Made by a program: the position numbers and the translations under genes
Part shown: piece by piece, positions 48,401-59,700 of the stretch
How the letters are laid out: every line of letters begins with the position of its first letter
Numbering within the stretch: position 1 is the first letter of the stretch
Notes under the pieces: generated by a model
Told to the model about the DNA's origin: nothing
Databases searched by the model: none
Seen by the model: the letters and a program-made list of their open reading frames with translations, nothing else
Assembly (NCBI GenBank): GCA_013397075.1
Contig: VWZS01007432.1
Location: forward strand, 1,845,565-1,909,564
Length of the DNA stretch: 64,000 bases
Source of the DNA: Rhabdornis inornatus
Lineage: Eukaryota > Chordata > Aves > Passeriformes > Rhabdornithidae
Direction: 5' to 3'

Positions 48401-49777
48401 AGAACAAATATCCACCTTTGGTACTTGCAAGCAAGCCCATACAATTATAGCATACATCACACACAATCTTTTTGAAAACTGGGACTACCATTGGAATTTT
48501 GGGCTCTACACAATTTGCAACACACAGTAGTCATTTATCAGAGAATTCCAGCCAGGTATTATCTTTGGGAAACCTGAACAAGAATTTCCAGCAGCAGGTT
48601 ACAAATCCCCAGACTGGTAAGGGCACATAACTCCAGTATTCACAATTACAGTATTTGCACCTTTTAATCCAACACAACGTACCCTTGGAAAGGTAATCTT
48701 TGCAGTCATGTTAGAAATCCCTACCCCTCATGCATGCAGTATTAGAGAGATGCAGCTGAATATTAAACACACTGAGTTTTAAGGTATGAAGTTTGAGACA
48801 GGCACAGAGAAGATGATAGGAAATCTTTCACAATACTTCAGCTCAATTGTTCCGGAAGCATGAAAAGAATGATTAAAGAAAATAAAAAAGAAAGGTGACA
48901 CAGCTCACTGAAAGCATGGAGTGATTTAGGAGTTTGTCTAGTTCTGCTTAGGAAGCCAAATGAACCACTCACCAAAGGAAAATGATAACCAGTAAGGAAA
49001 GGAAATCAGATGAATACACAATTTACACACCGTCTAGATAAGAGATATTTACCTTCAGATAACTTTAAATTCAACTACTGAAATCAAGTATTTCCGGTCT
49101 CCAAAACTCTTGTGACTTAGACCAACATCTTTATAGCTCTACTCCATGTAGTTTGAGATGAAGAAAAAAAAAGGAAAAAGAAAATTAAACAGAGCTTGAG
49201 GTACCTACACTCCAACTTGGTCTATTGCTGGATACACAGCAAGATAAGGTACAGTCAATAAGGAAGTCCTCAGACAATCTTCTGTCTATAGAATACCCCA
49301 AACAAAGTAGTCCTCTTTTTCTTGCTCAGTATATTTCATTTGAAATGTTTAACTAGAAAATGGGGTTAAGATCAAAAACAGATTTCCAGGGAGAGCTGCA
49401 CTTCAGCTGGACTCCAAAGCTCAGTACAAAATGTTAGACATACAAGCCATGATGACGGACAAACCAAGTTTCCACTCTTAAATTCATGTAGTATAATTAG
49501 CAACAAATCTACTCAGAAAAGTATTTTAAATATATTTTGGTGGCTAAGCAGCACCTTCCTATGTGATGACATAATGCTATTCTTTACATCAAATCCAACT
49601 TCACCCAAGAGTTGTTTTTGACTTAAAGTGAAGTCTATAGTATAAAAGCACATTAAAACTGATGTGAAGTTGAATTTTACATGTGCTTCAAGACATCTTG
49701 AAAAAAGTGGTAAAGGTTGTCTTGGTGGCATTGGAACCCAGTATCTTTGCTAATACATGGAAAGCCTTTCAAAGTTT

Positions 49778-49834
49778 CACTGCAGAGAACCATTTATGTT
49801 GGAAAAAACCCTTAAGACCCTTGAGTGCAACCAC
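49778..49834 (-). mobile_element. CR1 tail fragment, very short
   Basis: About 57 bp match the reverse complement of a CR1 3' end: 'gagaaccatttatgttgg', then 'aaaaaacccttaagaccctt' and 'gagtgcaacc'. The rest of the element is missing or too diverged to see. Confidence 0.6.
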
Positions 49835-52651
49835 TCCTCCCAGTCTTTCTCTTCTCCTTCCTCCTGTTTCCTGGAAAGCAATGGCATACCACCATAATAC
49901 CTGTCAGTGGATCATGTCAATCAAATGGAAATGTACCCACTGGATCTCAGTGGGTCAGGAATCAGCACCAGAATCATCCTCCTCTCAATCTCCACAACAT
50001 GGCCTATCCTAATGCCACAGAACTCAGGAGAACAAGCCCACAACAACTGCATTTTGCACATGGTGCAAGAACCTCGAGGTTTTTGGACAAAAACATGTGT
50101 ACAGGTGTGAGGAAAAGGGGACAGCCTGCAGATGTGTCCTACCAATGAGCTTGACACTCCTTTCTAGGTGAAAGCTCATGTAAAGGGAGCACTGCTTTGA
50201 TGCCAAAGCTCTAACAACATACCAAGTCAATAACTAAGCTAAAGGACTGATCTCATAAATGATCAACTTAACTCCTCTCTTAAGGAAAGGACTCCCTCTT
50301 CTTTTAGGAAAAAACATGTGCTCTTGGATGTAGAGAGAGTGAGCATTATTAGGGGTAAGGATCTAGGTGCTGTATGAGGCTCTTGCCTCAGAGAACTCCC
50401 AAATAAAGAGGTCAAGAGAAGATACAAATTCAGACAGACAGTAAAAAGACAAAAGGCACACAGGGACAAAAAGCAGCTTTGTAAAAGTACCTGCAGCAAG
50501 CTGTAGACAAAACTGTAGGCATTCTTGAGGTGCAGGTTCAAGGAAGACTTTGGAGGAAAGGAACAGAACATGATTTTGTATAACTACAGAAGAATCCTCT
50601 CATACATAAACAGCAGCAGTAGAAGGGCAGCATGACATACTCAGCATAGGGCGGTGCATAATTTTTAAGTGAAAAATAATAAAATAGGTCGTGAAATTAC
50701 ACCAACATACCTTGAGCACAGGGTGATATTTTAAAATTATCTGTATTTGTTTTGACATTTCAGTATTTACCTTTTACCTACTCTTTTACATTAACATTGA
50801 ACCAATCTGACTTTATTTTAGCAGGCAGCACTTTATTAACACTCTAAAACTTCAAGTTTCCTCAAAAATGACTTCAACATGCAATTTGGATGACAGCCAG
50901 ATGTGAAAAGCCACCTCTAACTGAAAAGTACTAAGAAATGGAATGAACTTTGGAATGGAGAATATGTTAAGTTCAATTATTATGAAAATACAGCAAACAT
51001 GAAGAGTTATGAAAATACATATGAAAATGCTGCATTATGAAAATACAGCAAACATGAAGAGCAAACATGGTGTGCCACAGGGAAAAGCCTTACACAGGTC
51101 GATTGCCTAATCCACATTTCTTTCATGGACTCCTAATCATAACTTACTGCTGAGTAAAGCAGTGCCAGTGCTGCGAGTTACATTCACACACCAATTCAAA
51201 CTTTAACATATTTGCCTTAAAGAAGAAACAGTCCCGTGGTAATCTCATAGTCTACCTCAATGCCCCCACCCCAGGCACCCCACAGCAGAGGATCACTTCC
51301 TGCAACACAAATAGGAGTGGGAAAAGACTAAATACACATTGAAACATTTAGCTAGTAACCTTTTAAGTAGTAGTTTATCTTGAATGTGTATCCCCTTTCC
51401 CCTCAATGCTCGATCCACATGGTCGAGCTCACAGCACTACTGCAGTGGCTTTCTCCACTTCAGCTCCAAGGGTAGCTGCAAACCTTCACAACTATGTTTT
51501 GCTCTGGGTTGTTTGCTTCAAAGAGAAATAAAAAGAAAAAAAAAAAAGAAAAGCAAATAGAAAAAAACTAAACAGGGCACAGCATCAACACTGTCCTTTT
51601 CCCTCCTGCAGCTGAGCAGGACCAAGGATTAGCTTCTTTGCAGAAATCCTCTGGAGGAGAAATAATGAAATTTTGCTCTTCACAGGGATTTAAAACACGG
51701 CCAGATTTTAGGAATTGTACCAATAGGAGAAGGAAAGTGTTCTCACATCTAAGTGCCTTCCTTGCATTCTTTCCCAGCATTCAAGGGACAGAAAAAACCC
51801 AAAGAAAAATAACTTCCCTGCCTCACCTGGTCATTATTAATTACATAGTTAATCAAACTGAAAGGCCCCACAACCCCATTTAATTAGAAACTTGGGGAGA
51901 AATCACTTTTTTTTTTTGACTGTTGCTTTTCCATTGCTTTTTGGCAGGGGGAGAATAATCAGAAAGTATCATTTTCTGACTGCATGGGCAGGCAAAAGCC
52001 AGAATTGACTTATTTAACATGGGAAGAATAAAGGTGAGGTTTCTGGTAAATGGCGGGAAACAACTAAACACCTGTCATATTAACTAGAAAGAAAACTGCT
52101 GTATACTGAAACTACTGAGCAGAGTATGACCCCACTTACACAAAGCTTGAATTACAGGATATTTGTTGTAACAAACAGAGAAATCCCAGAGAACCCAAGC
52201 TGGGGGTCAGGCAGGGCAGTGTGTCACAGCTCCCTCCCCAAGCTGACAGCCTTTCCCAGGTGCAAAGACCAGCCCTGCCAAGGAAACGTGCCATTTGCCT
52301 GGCCAGTCTCCTTTGCCTCCCTTGGCCACAAGGCTAGGAGGAAGGCAGTTGTCCTGCTGCTCATCCCATAGGAAGCTTCAGACAGGGGAAAGGGTAGGTC
52401 TGTTGATGGGAAGAAACTCTGTAACACGCATAAAGAGTCAGTGGACAGTGGCAGAGGGATGTGAGGAATATCCTTTCTCTGTCCTTCACCTGCAAGACAA
52501 GGAAATTACAACAATGTTGTTGTCATTTGTGCAAGGTGAAAAATCCTTTCTTACCATCCTGAGTCTCTAAATGATTATCTGGAGAAAGCTTCCCAATGAC
52601 CAGTTCTCAGGTCCTTACAAGAAGCAGCTGGTGAACTTACTACCTCAAGCA
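49835..52651. other. gene-free stretch
   Basis: AT-rich sequence with a 28-bp exact direct repeat (50979-51006 and 51034-51061), an A-rich purine run at about 51525-51560, and a T-tract near 51908. No gene is recognised. Confidence 0.5.
50979..51061. repeat. exact 28-bp direct repeat, period 55
   Basis: The block attatgaaaatacagcaaa plus catgaagag occurs at 50979-51006 and again at 51034-51061 without mismatch. The DNA between them holds further partial copies of ttatgaaaatac. This indicates recent local duplication by slippage. Confidence 0.92.
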
Positions 52652-52855
52652 TGTCCAGGACAGCTCAGGGCTCCTCAGGACAGGAAAGACCTGGAGCCCC
52701 TGGAGCAGGTGCAGTGGAGGGTAAGAGAGATGATTTAGGGCCTGGAGCATCTCTCTGATGAGGAGAAGCTGAGGGAGCTGGGGCTGCTGAGCCTTGAGAG
52801 GAGCCCCAGCTGAGAGGGCCCTGCTGCTGCAAGGACTGGGGATGGATGATCCAAT
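52652..52855 (+). mobile_element. CR1 fragment, ORF2 end region
   Basis: A sense fragment with 'ggacaggaaagacctggagc' and 'ccctggagcaggtgcagtgg' (the 'RDLELLEQVQ' region). The CR1-typical 'ctgatgaggagaagctgagg' and 'gagctggggctgctgagcct' follow. It is truncated at both ends, with no tail visible. Confidence 0.88.
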
Positions 52856-55800
52856 AGAGAACTAAGGTAGCACAGAAGATGGAAAAGCCAGACACTGCTT
52901 TCCACAAAGAAACTGCACGTGCTGTAATTTAACTAATCTTCTTTCAAATGAATGGAAAAAAATGTTTTTCAATTGCCTAGTCTTAGTCTTAGCTAGTCTT
53001 AGGAAGCAATGGCATATATAAGCCACAGCCTTAGTGTAAACTACTTGCTTTCCAATGTATTTTCGGTACCATTATCAAAAGTGGATGCATGCAGCTGAAT
53101 GATAGAACAGCTATAATTGAGGGGAAAATTTGGCCTGGTCTCAGAAATCAAGCTAAAATTATAGTTGCATCCATATTAAATAGGAAAAAAACCCCCAACC
53201 ATTAGTTTCCTAGTTTAAATCTCTTGCTGAAAACACACTTTAAAATCTGATACTAAACAGTCCAGCCATAGTCCTGATACAAAATACAGTACTACAGATG
53301 ACACACTAGGAAAAATAAAACAAAATTAACATACCAGTGTTTGTGGCTGGACCACTGTACCATTACTGGCATTTTGCTTATGTAGTGATTCCATTGGTGT
53401 TTTGCATTACATGGCAAAACCATAGGTTCCCCTTCTAAGAAAAGAATTGCTTAATGTGCCAAATGGTACATCTGGAGAGAAGTACTGCCAGCCTGCAATG
53501 ATAACAACAAAAATAGATTAATCAATGCTTGCTGGCTAGGTTTCTAAATTATTATGCTCCTCACGATATTCCTATTAAGAATCATATTTTGGTAGTGTAT
53601 TACCTAAAGCTTTCAGGCTGGAAAGCATCCTTAATCCATTATTCTATGGCTTTAAATTTTTTTTTGCAAATCCAACAGCTGCAGGGGAGACGACTGTGGG
53701 TTTGGTGAGATATCATGTATTATTAGTGCTTTGCTTTAGCTTTTTAATTAAATTATTCTGTGACCTTTCACAGGAGACACTATCAGGCACAAAAGTTGTT
53801 TGATGTTCAAATGAGTAATTTAAAATGAAGCTTTCTGCCTGATAGTGTGGATTAAGTGTCATGTGGTATTTAAGATTCAGCACATGTAAAAGGGAGAACA
53901 GGTAGAAAGGACCTACTAGATCACACGTGATCCATTATAATACGTATTTCCAAAGCCTATTACACTACTACCATATAAAGTCTAGCAGGTCCTTACAAGC
54001 ACTGCCTTTGCTACTTCTTTGGGAGGTTCCTGCACAAATCAAGCTTCTCCTGGAATGGGATTCCTGCAGGAGAGGCCTCAGTGCCTCTTGTTGCAGGGCT
54101 CTGTGTGGCTGAAAGTCTACAGCTGTGCAACTCCACATAAAAACCTGCAGTGCAGCACACCTCAGCTGAAGCCTCAAATTTAAATCATGCCTGCATTTTA
54201 ACAGTATTTTCTTCTTGACAATTTCACTGAAAGAAAAGATACCCCAAGCATTTTAGATTCCAAAGACTCAAGTTTACACAGAATGATATAAGCCATAGCC
54301 AGATATGCTGATTTAACCCCAGTAACACAAAATACAGCCTTTGCCAGCAGAATGAACACAGCAGATGTTGTTGAAGATACTACTGCAGTAAAGAACACGA
54401 CTAACTCAGGGTAGGTTAGAGACATCACCAGCCCCATCTGCCCCAGCAGACGAGGCAGGGTTAGGGAGGTGCCTCAGAGCAAGGCTCTGCTTTGTGACAG
54501 CTGTACCAAACCATCCAAGAGCACAACCAGGCAGAGACGCAGCTGTTTCATGAGCTGGAGTAGCTCTCTGGTTTTGAGGTTTGCAACAGTCACTGCATTA
54601 CACAAGGCTATCCAAAGAATATGGGTGATTATTTTTCTACTAAAGATAAAAGGTTTTCCAACTGAATGCTTTCCTGATTTGGAAGCTCCAGGCACACTTT
54701 TGAGAGCTTCTGGAAAGTGGCCTACCTTACAGATCTTGGAGCAAAAGTTGCTCAAAACATTGTTCTGGAGTTGTCCACAACCAATCTGAAATAGTCTGTG
54801 AATCACTTTAAATACTCAATGGAAAAAAAATAAAAGGTGATTCCTTTTTCTAATGAATACTTCATCCCTAAAAATTCTAGAGGGCCAATTGAGATAGTTG
54901 AGGCAAGATGCTTAACAGGGCAGTAGAAATGCGTCAGGGATGACACATAAGTGCATGTGACAATGCAGACACAACACAGGTGAAATATTTGAAATTCTGT
55001 AAAAACCCTTGGGTCATTACTACACTATGCTTAGGGCTGGGGGGATGACAAAAGATGTGGCTCTCAAGGTTACAGCCCTCAGAAGCTGCCTTTATGCTGA
55101 AAAATTTCTCATCAGCTAGAAACTGCAGGGTGGGAATGGGGGAACTGCTGGTTTTGAACAGCACATGGATGTCCCCACGTGTCCCAAATCCCTGCCACTT
55201 TGGGTGTATGGGACAGTGCTGTAAATGTCTGCTGGGGAGTTACACTACTCCAGACTTCAGCTAGGTAATTACCACCTTGCATAGTATTGATGAATACTGA
55301 AAAACACAATTAAACCCAAACTGAACTTCTTAAAAGTCTCCATTTATCATCTCTCCCACATGGACAAATTGCCAATTGTCACAGGAAGCTCCTGTGTTCC
55401 ATTATTGAAGAACGTATATTGTTTTGACATTTACCAGTGCTTCCTAAAACTGAAAGCACCTCCTCATAAACTGACCATGCACTTTCAAAGACAGACTTGA
55501 AGGTTTCATAGTCTGGCAAACAAACTCACCTGTCCTCCAAATGTATTGACGTTTTTCCTCTCACCCAGCAGTTCCTTTATTTTCCCAAAGATCAGAAAAT
55601 TTCCATTCCAGCAGATATTTTTCAGGATTGCTCTTTAGTTCCTTCCTGAAGAAACATGTTTGAAAATTAATCTTATCTAAGTTATTTCCTTGTCTGACAC
55701 AGAATATTAATGGAAGTTTGAACAACAAATTCAGAGCAGCATGCCTGTCACCAAGGGGGTGAGGAGTGCCTACAGTAAGACACAAGTTATGGAACTTTCC

Positions 55801-56195
55801 AAACAGCTTTGGAACGCTGATCTCTACAAAGTCTTATATTATTTGTTTACTTCCAATACCCAGAATTGTGCTTAATTTTATTGAACAATAATGAAGTCTT
55901 CCTAGTAGCCTTTAACATGCATCTCTTGTTTTAGTGTCAGACATCAAATCTACAAGTCTAGCTCGCACAACACACATCATGAATTTCTGCCTAGCTTACT
56001 TTCATGCAGTGAAAACATTGTTTTCCCTGAAAAACAACATAATAGCAAAAGAACAAAGTTCACAGTGAAAACGTGTGGCATGGTTTTATCCTATGATAAC
56101 ACAACAGTTCTTTAATATTTAACTTTGATAATAACAGCTGAATTAGATACATGCTTCCAGAGACACAAACTGTTCCAAGCCTGGCTGCTTCGCAG
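52856..56195. other. gene-free stretch
   Basis: AT-rich sequence. It contains a small tagtctta repeat at about 52977-53003, a possible conserved block at 53540-53900 with a 13-bp inverted repeat, and overlapping chance frames near 54470-54806 on both strands. No gene is recognised. Confidence 0.45.
53777..53848. repeat. 13-bp perfect inverted repeat (potential stem-loop)
   Basis: ACACTATCAGGCA (53777-53789) pairs perfectly with TGCCTGATAGTGT (53836-53848), with a 46-nt loop. Four more A-T/G-C pairs (aaag with cttt) are possible inward after a small bulge. It lies inside a stretch that reads like conserved regulatory DNA. Confidence 0.8.
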
Positions 56196-56330
56196 ATAGT
56201 GGATGCAGAGATTAAGTGACTGCCTGAAAGTAACACAGGAGGTCTGTGGCAGTCAAAAACTGATCCAAGAACTCCCAAGTCCTCTCCATTGTGTGCACCA
56301 CAAGGCTATTGTGCCTTTTGACTAGAGCTA
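56196..56330 (-). mobile_element. probable ancient MIR (CORE-SINE family) fragment
   Basis: In plus orientation the sequence follows the reverse complement of MIR. 'gcagagattaagtgactgcc' corresponds to 'gagaggttaagtaacttgcc', 'aaagtaacacagg' to 'aaggtcacacagc', and 'tgtggcag' to 'agtggcag'. Next come 'gatccaagaactccca', resembling 'gattcgaacccagg', and 'caccacaaggctat' near the tRNA-derived end. By eye the first 50 bp agree at about 70 percent. MIR-type SINEs predate the bird-mammal split, and old copies survive in bird genomes. Confidence 0.5.
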
Positions 56331-59300
56331 TTGTTTTGTACCTGTAATAGTGCTTGCCCTCACCTGGCTTTGTTAAAATTGCACTCAATACCTGTAGAAA
56401 ACACCAGCTCTCACCTCCAACAACCCTCGTGTTTGGCCTCACAAATCCTGGGGGAAAGTCTAGGAGCATCTCCCAGCCCAGCTCCCAGACACACAGCACT
56501 GACATCCCATCTCTCTCCCATCCTATGAACACAATCCCACAGACCCCCCACCTCCTCCCAGCCCTCTGAACAATCTGCCTCACAATTTATTTGCCAAACC
56601 TGCAAATCTGGCAGCATGGTGTGCAAAGTATCACCCATCCATTAGTGTCTAGAGGGAAGCTGTGGCTCAGGAACCCCTTTCATCCAGTCTGGGAGGCCCT
56701 TGCCCACTCGGTGCTCAGCAGCTCCAGCTGTAGGAATGAGCTGCTGCTGCTCTTGGAAGGACCTTTACAACTGTGTTTTTGCAGAGCTTCAGTTCCAGAG
56801 AAGATAACCCCAAAGCCTTCACCTTTTATTTGGGATAACTGACAACATGGAAACTGAAAGACTGTATGGAAGGGATTTAGAAAAATACAACTGGCTGTTA
56901 ACCACTCATGTTACTGTGTGTCAGTGGGAAATAAACACCAGATGTGTGCCCTCCAAAACCTCCTGGATGTGATTTGTCCAGAGCTGCAATACAATCAGAA
57001 ATACAATCTAGGAATTGCACACCAGCATCTCTTAGCACTGATCACCACAAAACAGCCACTGCACCTCATGTTCACACAGGACTGCCTCACTCAGGGCCTT
57101 CCTAAGTGAAGAGAAATCACGGTGTGCCAGAAGCCATCAAATCCAGCTTCCATAAATAGGCTAAAAATGCTGAAGGAAAAAATAAAACAAGAAAAGTGTT
57201 TGCAAGGAGCAGTAAATGAATATGGAAGTCTACAGTACATCTAAAATCTAAAATTAATCACTATATTAAAAACATCAATTATTTCCCTTTTTAAAACTCC
57301 TTAGTTTTCACAAACACACATACCTGTTTTTATTGTTGCATGAACCAACTCATCCAGATTTGTTCCTATTAGCCAGATTCTATAACTTACAGTAGATGAA
57401 AAAGAAAAAGCTGGATCCTGTCAAAGAATGCGAGATAACTTGTGATTTAAAAAGATTTCAGGGATGAAGTTTCCCAAGTAACCACGGAAAAGCCACATAT
57501 TGATCACTTGAGCTCAGAGTTCTCCCTTTCCCAAGGGAAAGTACATAAAAACATGCATTTGTTTATATCAGTCTGAGAGGAAGTGGTGGAAAGGATGACT
57601 GTAACAGTGCCCTGTCCAACATTATTTCCTGGCGCTCAACTGCTGATGTTTGAAGTGCATCTGCACAAAGTGTACCTTTGCTAAACTTCTCAAAATAAAT
57701 GAAACTTCAAGTATCCCAGAAAAACAAAATCAAAATTAGGTGATAATAGATATGTAAAACCAAAGCTACCTTCTCTCTCTTTCTCAGTCCACCTGCAGGA
57801 GCCAGCAGAGCATATCCAAATTTGTGTTTGAACCTGTCAGCACCAGTGCAAACCTGTTATTCAGAAATCTCAGAAAAACAGAATTTATTTCATTAATTTC
57901 TAATTCCTGTCTCCAGTCGGAATAGTTCCCATAGCAAACTCCAGAAGCTTTGGAATGGCAGTGACAGCAGAGAAGGGAAAGAGGATTACCATCAAAGAGA
58001 CTTACCCTACAGTGAGCACTTGCCAATATTAGCATATGCACACTATTTTTAATATAGACATAGAAATGACAAGGAAATAATCCTTTCAAACTGTTAGGTT
58101 ATCCCAAAGGTGATGTTTTTAAAAAAGTAGAATACCTTATACTATTCATTAATTTACTTGCACAACATGGAAAACAGCACTGTGCTTTTCCCAATAGGCA
58201 CCGAGTGGAGAGGCCTCTTGTGGAGACTCTGTTTGTTTGATTGGTAATCCCTGGAAGACACTCTGTCATTGACATATTATACTCCTGTTCCACAACACAT
58301 TGGACAACTCACTGACAATTTCTTTCTCTGAAAACCTGCTGTCACTTCAGGGTGTGCTGGGCAGCCTCCAGCACATAACAGGCTCCAGAAGATGCTCCTA
58401 AACTTCCAGTGCCTTTTAGGCTTTGGCAATAATCAAAACAAGAAGGGACATGATACTGAGCATTTTCTGTGAGGGTTCTGCATCTTAGCAACTCAAAAAC
58501 TGGATATTTAATCCCATTCATTTACCTCACCAATAAGACAAGATATTTTTTTGTTTTAGGTTTATGTTCATGGAGTGACAGCAGGATGTCAGTGAGTGAA
58601 ATTGAAGGCACCTGCTTGGCATTCAGTGCCTGGTAGTTTCTAATGCCATGGGTTGGAAAAGTTTAATCTAGAATTTTCTTTAAAAGAAAGAGATTTGCTT
58701 TAAAATAAAAAGAGATATGTGGCTGTGGCACAAGCACCTTTGGGGTCTGGCATTTGGAGAACCAGCAGTGGATTTGGCACCCAAGAAAAAGCAGCACTAC
58801 TCTTGCCTCCATACCAGCATTCACCAAATCCTGCCCCCCATGTCCAGCACAACCTTCACAGTAACAAGTTGTCCTTGGTATGACCCATGTTTCCAGCTAG
58901 TAAAGTCCTCCTCTCTTCCCCCTATTCCCTCAGAAGGCATCAGTTTTCTATTTTAAAAATATCAAGTCACCCTATCTCAGCTGCATTATAAACAAAGACA
59001 AACAAAACAACCCAAAACAGTTTCGTGTGTGGAACAAGAAAAAAAACACTTCAAACCCAAAGAAGTTTCCAATAAGTCACTCATTGAAATTCAGGAAGAA
59101 AAAACCCCAAAGGGTAAAAATACCCCCACGTATCCAAGTTCTCTGAGGCCATTTCTTTCCCTCATCTGTGTTCCATCATCTTCTTCCTTATCCAAAAAAG
59201 TTGTGGTGTCCGTGGGAGTATGAAAAAACATTGGTGTGACCACGGAAAGGAACTCTCTGTCTGGCAGCAGAAAGCCATGCGTTATCCCGTCTCCAGGAAC

Positions 59301-59589
59301 TCAGCCTTCCTTCGATGGTCATAAATATTCTCTGATGACAAAGCAGAGGGTAGTCATTCAACCAGACTGAATAATACTGTACAACCCTGAAAAGCACACT
59401 GGGATCTGTGCTCTGTCCCCAGCCACAACAAAGATCCACAGGAAACAACCCAACTGGCCTCATGTGTAGGACACCCTGTGCTGCCACATCCACCTTCAGG
59501 GTGACTCAGGCAGGATTGCTGGACTTGTCTCTTTCAGAGGTCTCAACACACCTGGTGGCCATAAAATTTATCTGAGGACAGTGTCATCC
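56331..59589. other. gene-free stretch
   Basis: Alternating AT-rich sequence and modestly GC-rich patches (about 56440-56570 and 56660-56770). No recognised gene or repeat. Confidence 0.45.
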
Positions 59590-59700
59590 ATAGCAGCCCT
59601 TGGTGAAGGACTCGGGAGTGCTAGTGGGTGAGTGCTGGACATGCCCCAGCTGTGTGTGCTGGGACCCTGAACTCCCCATGTGCTGGGCTGAGTGATCAGC
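59590..59700 (+). mobile_element. probable CR1 ORF2 fragment
   Basis: The stretch 'gggtgagtgctggacatg', 'ccccagctgtgtgtgctggg' and then 'ccatgtgctgggctg' aligns with the CR1 ORF2 segment that normally reads like 'gagctggacatgagccagca', 'gtgtgccctggcagcc' and 'tgtgctgggctgc' (the part just before 'VLGCIKRS'). It is short and diverged, with no tail. The boundaries are approximate. Confidence 0.55.

Larger units (their letters stand above)
42871..49777. other. long gene-free stretch
   Basis: Mostly AT-rich. It contains a 26-bp AT-rich tandem repeat at 44676-44731 and a 53-bp tandem duplication at 45341-45440. Chance open frames of 110-133 codons occur at 43706-44107 (+), 46315-46656 (-), 46949-47278 (-) and 47743-48138 (+). 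None resembles a known protein. Confidence 0.45.
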
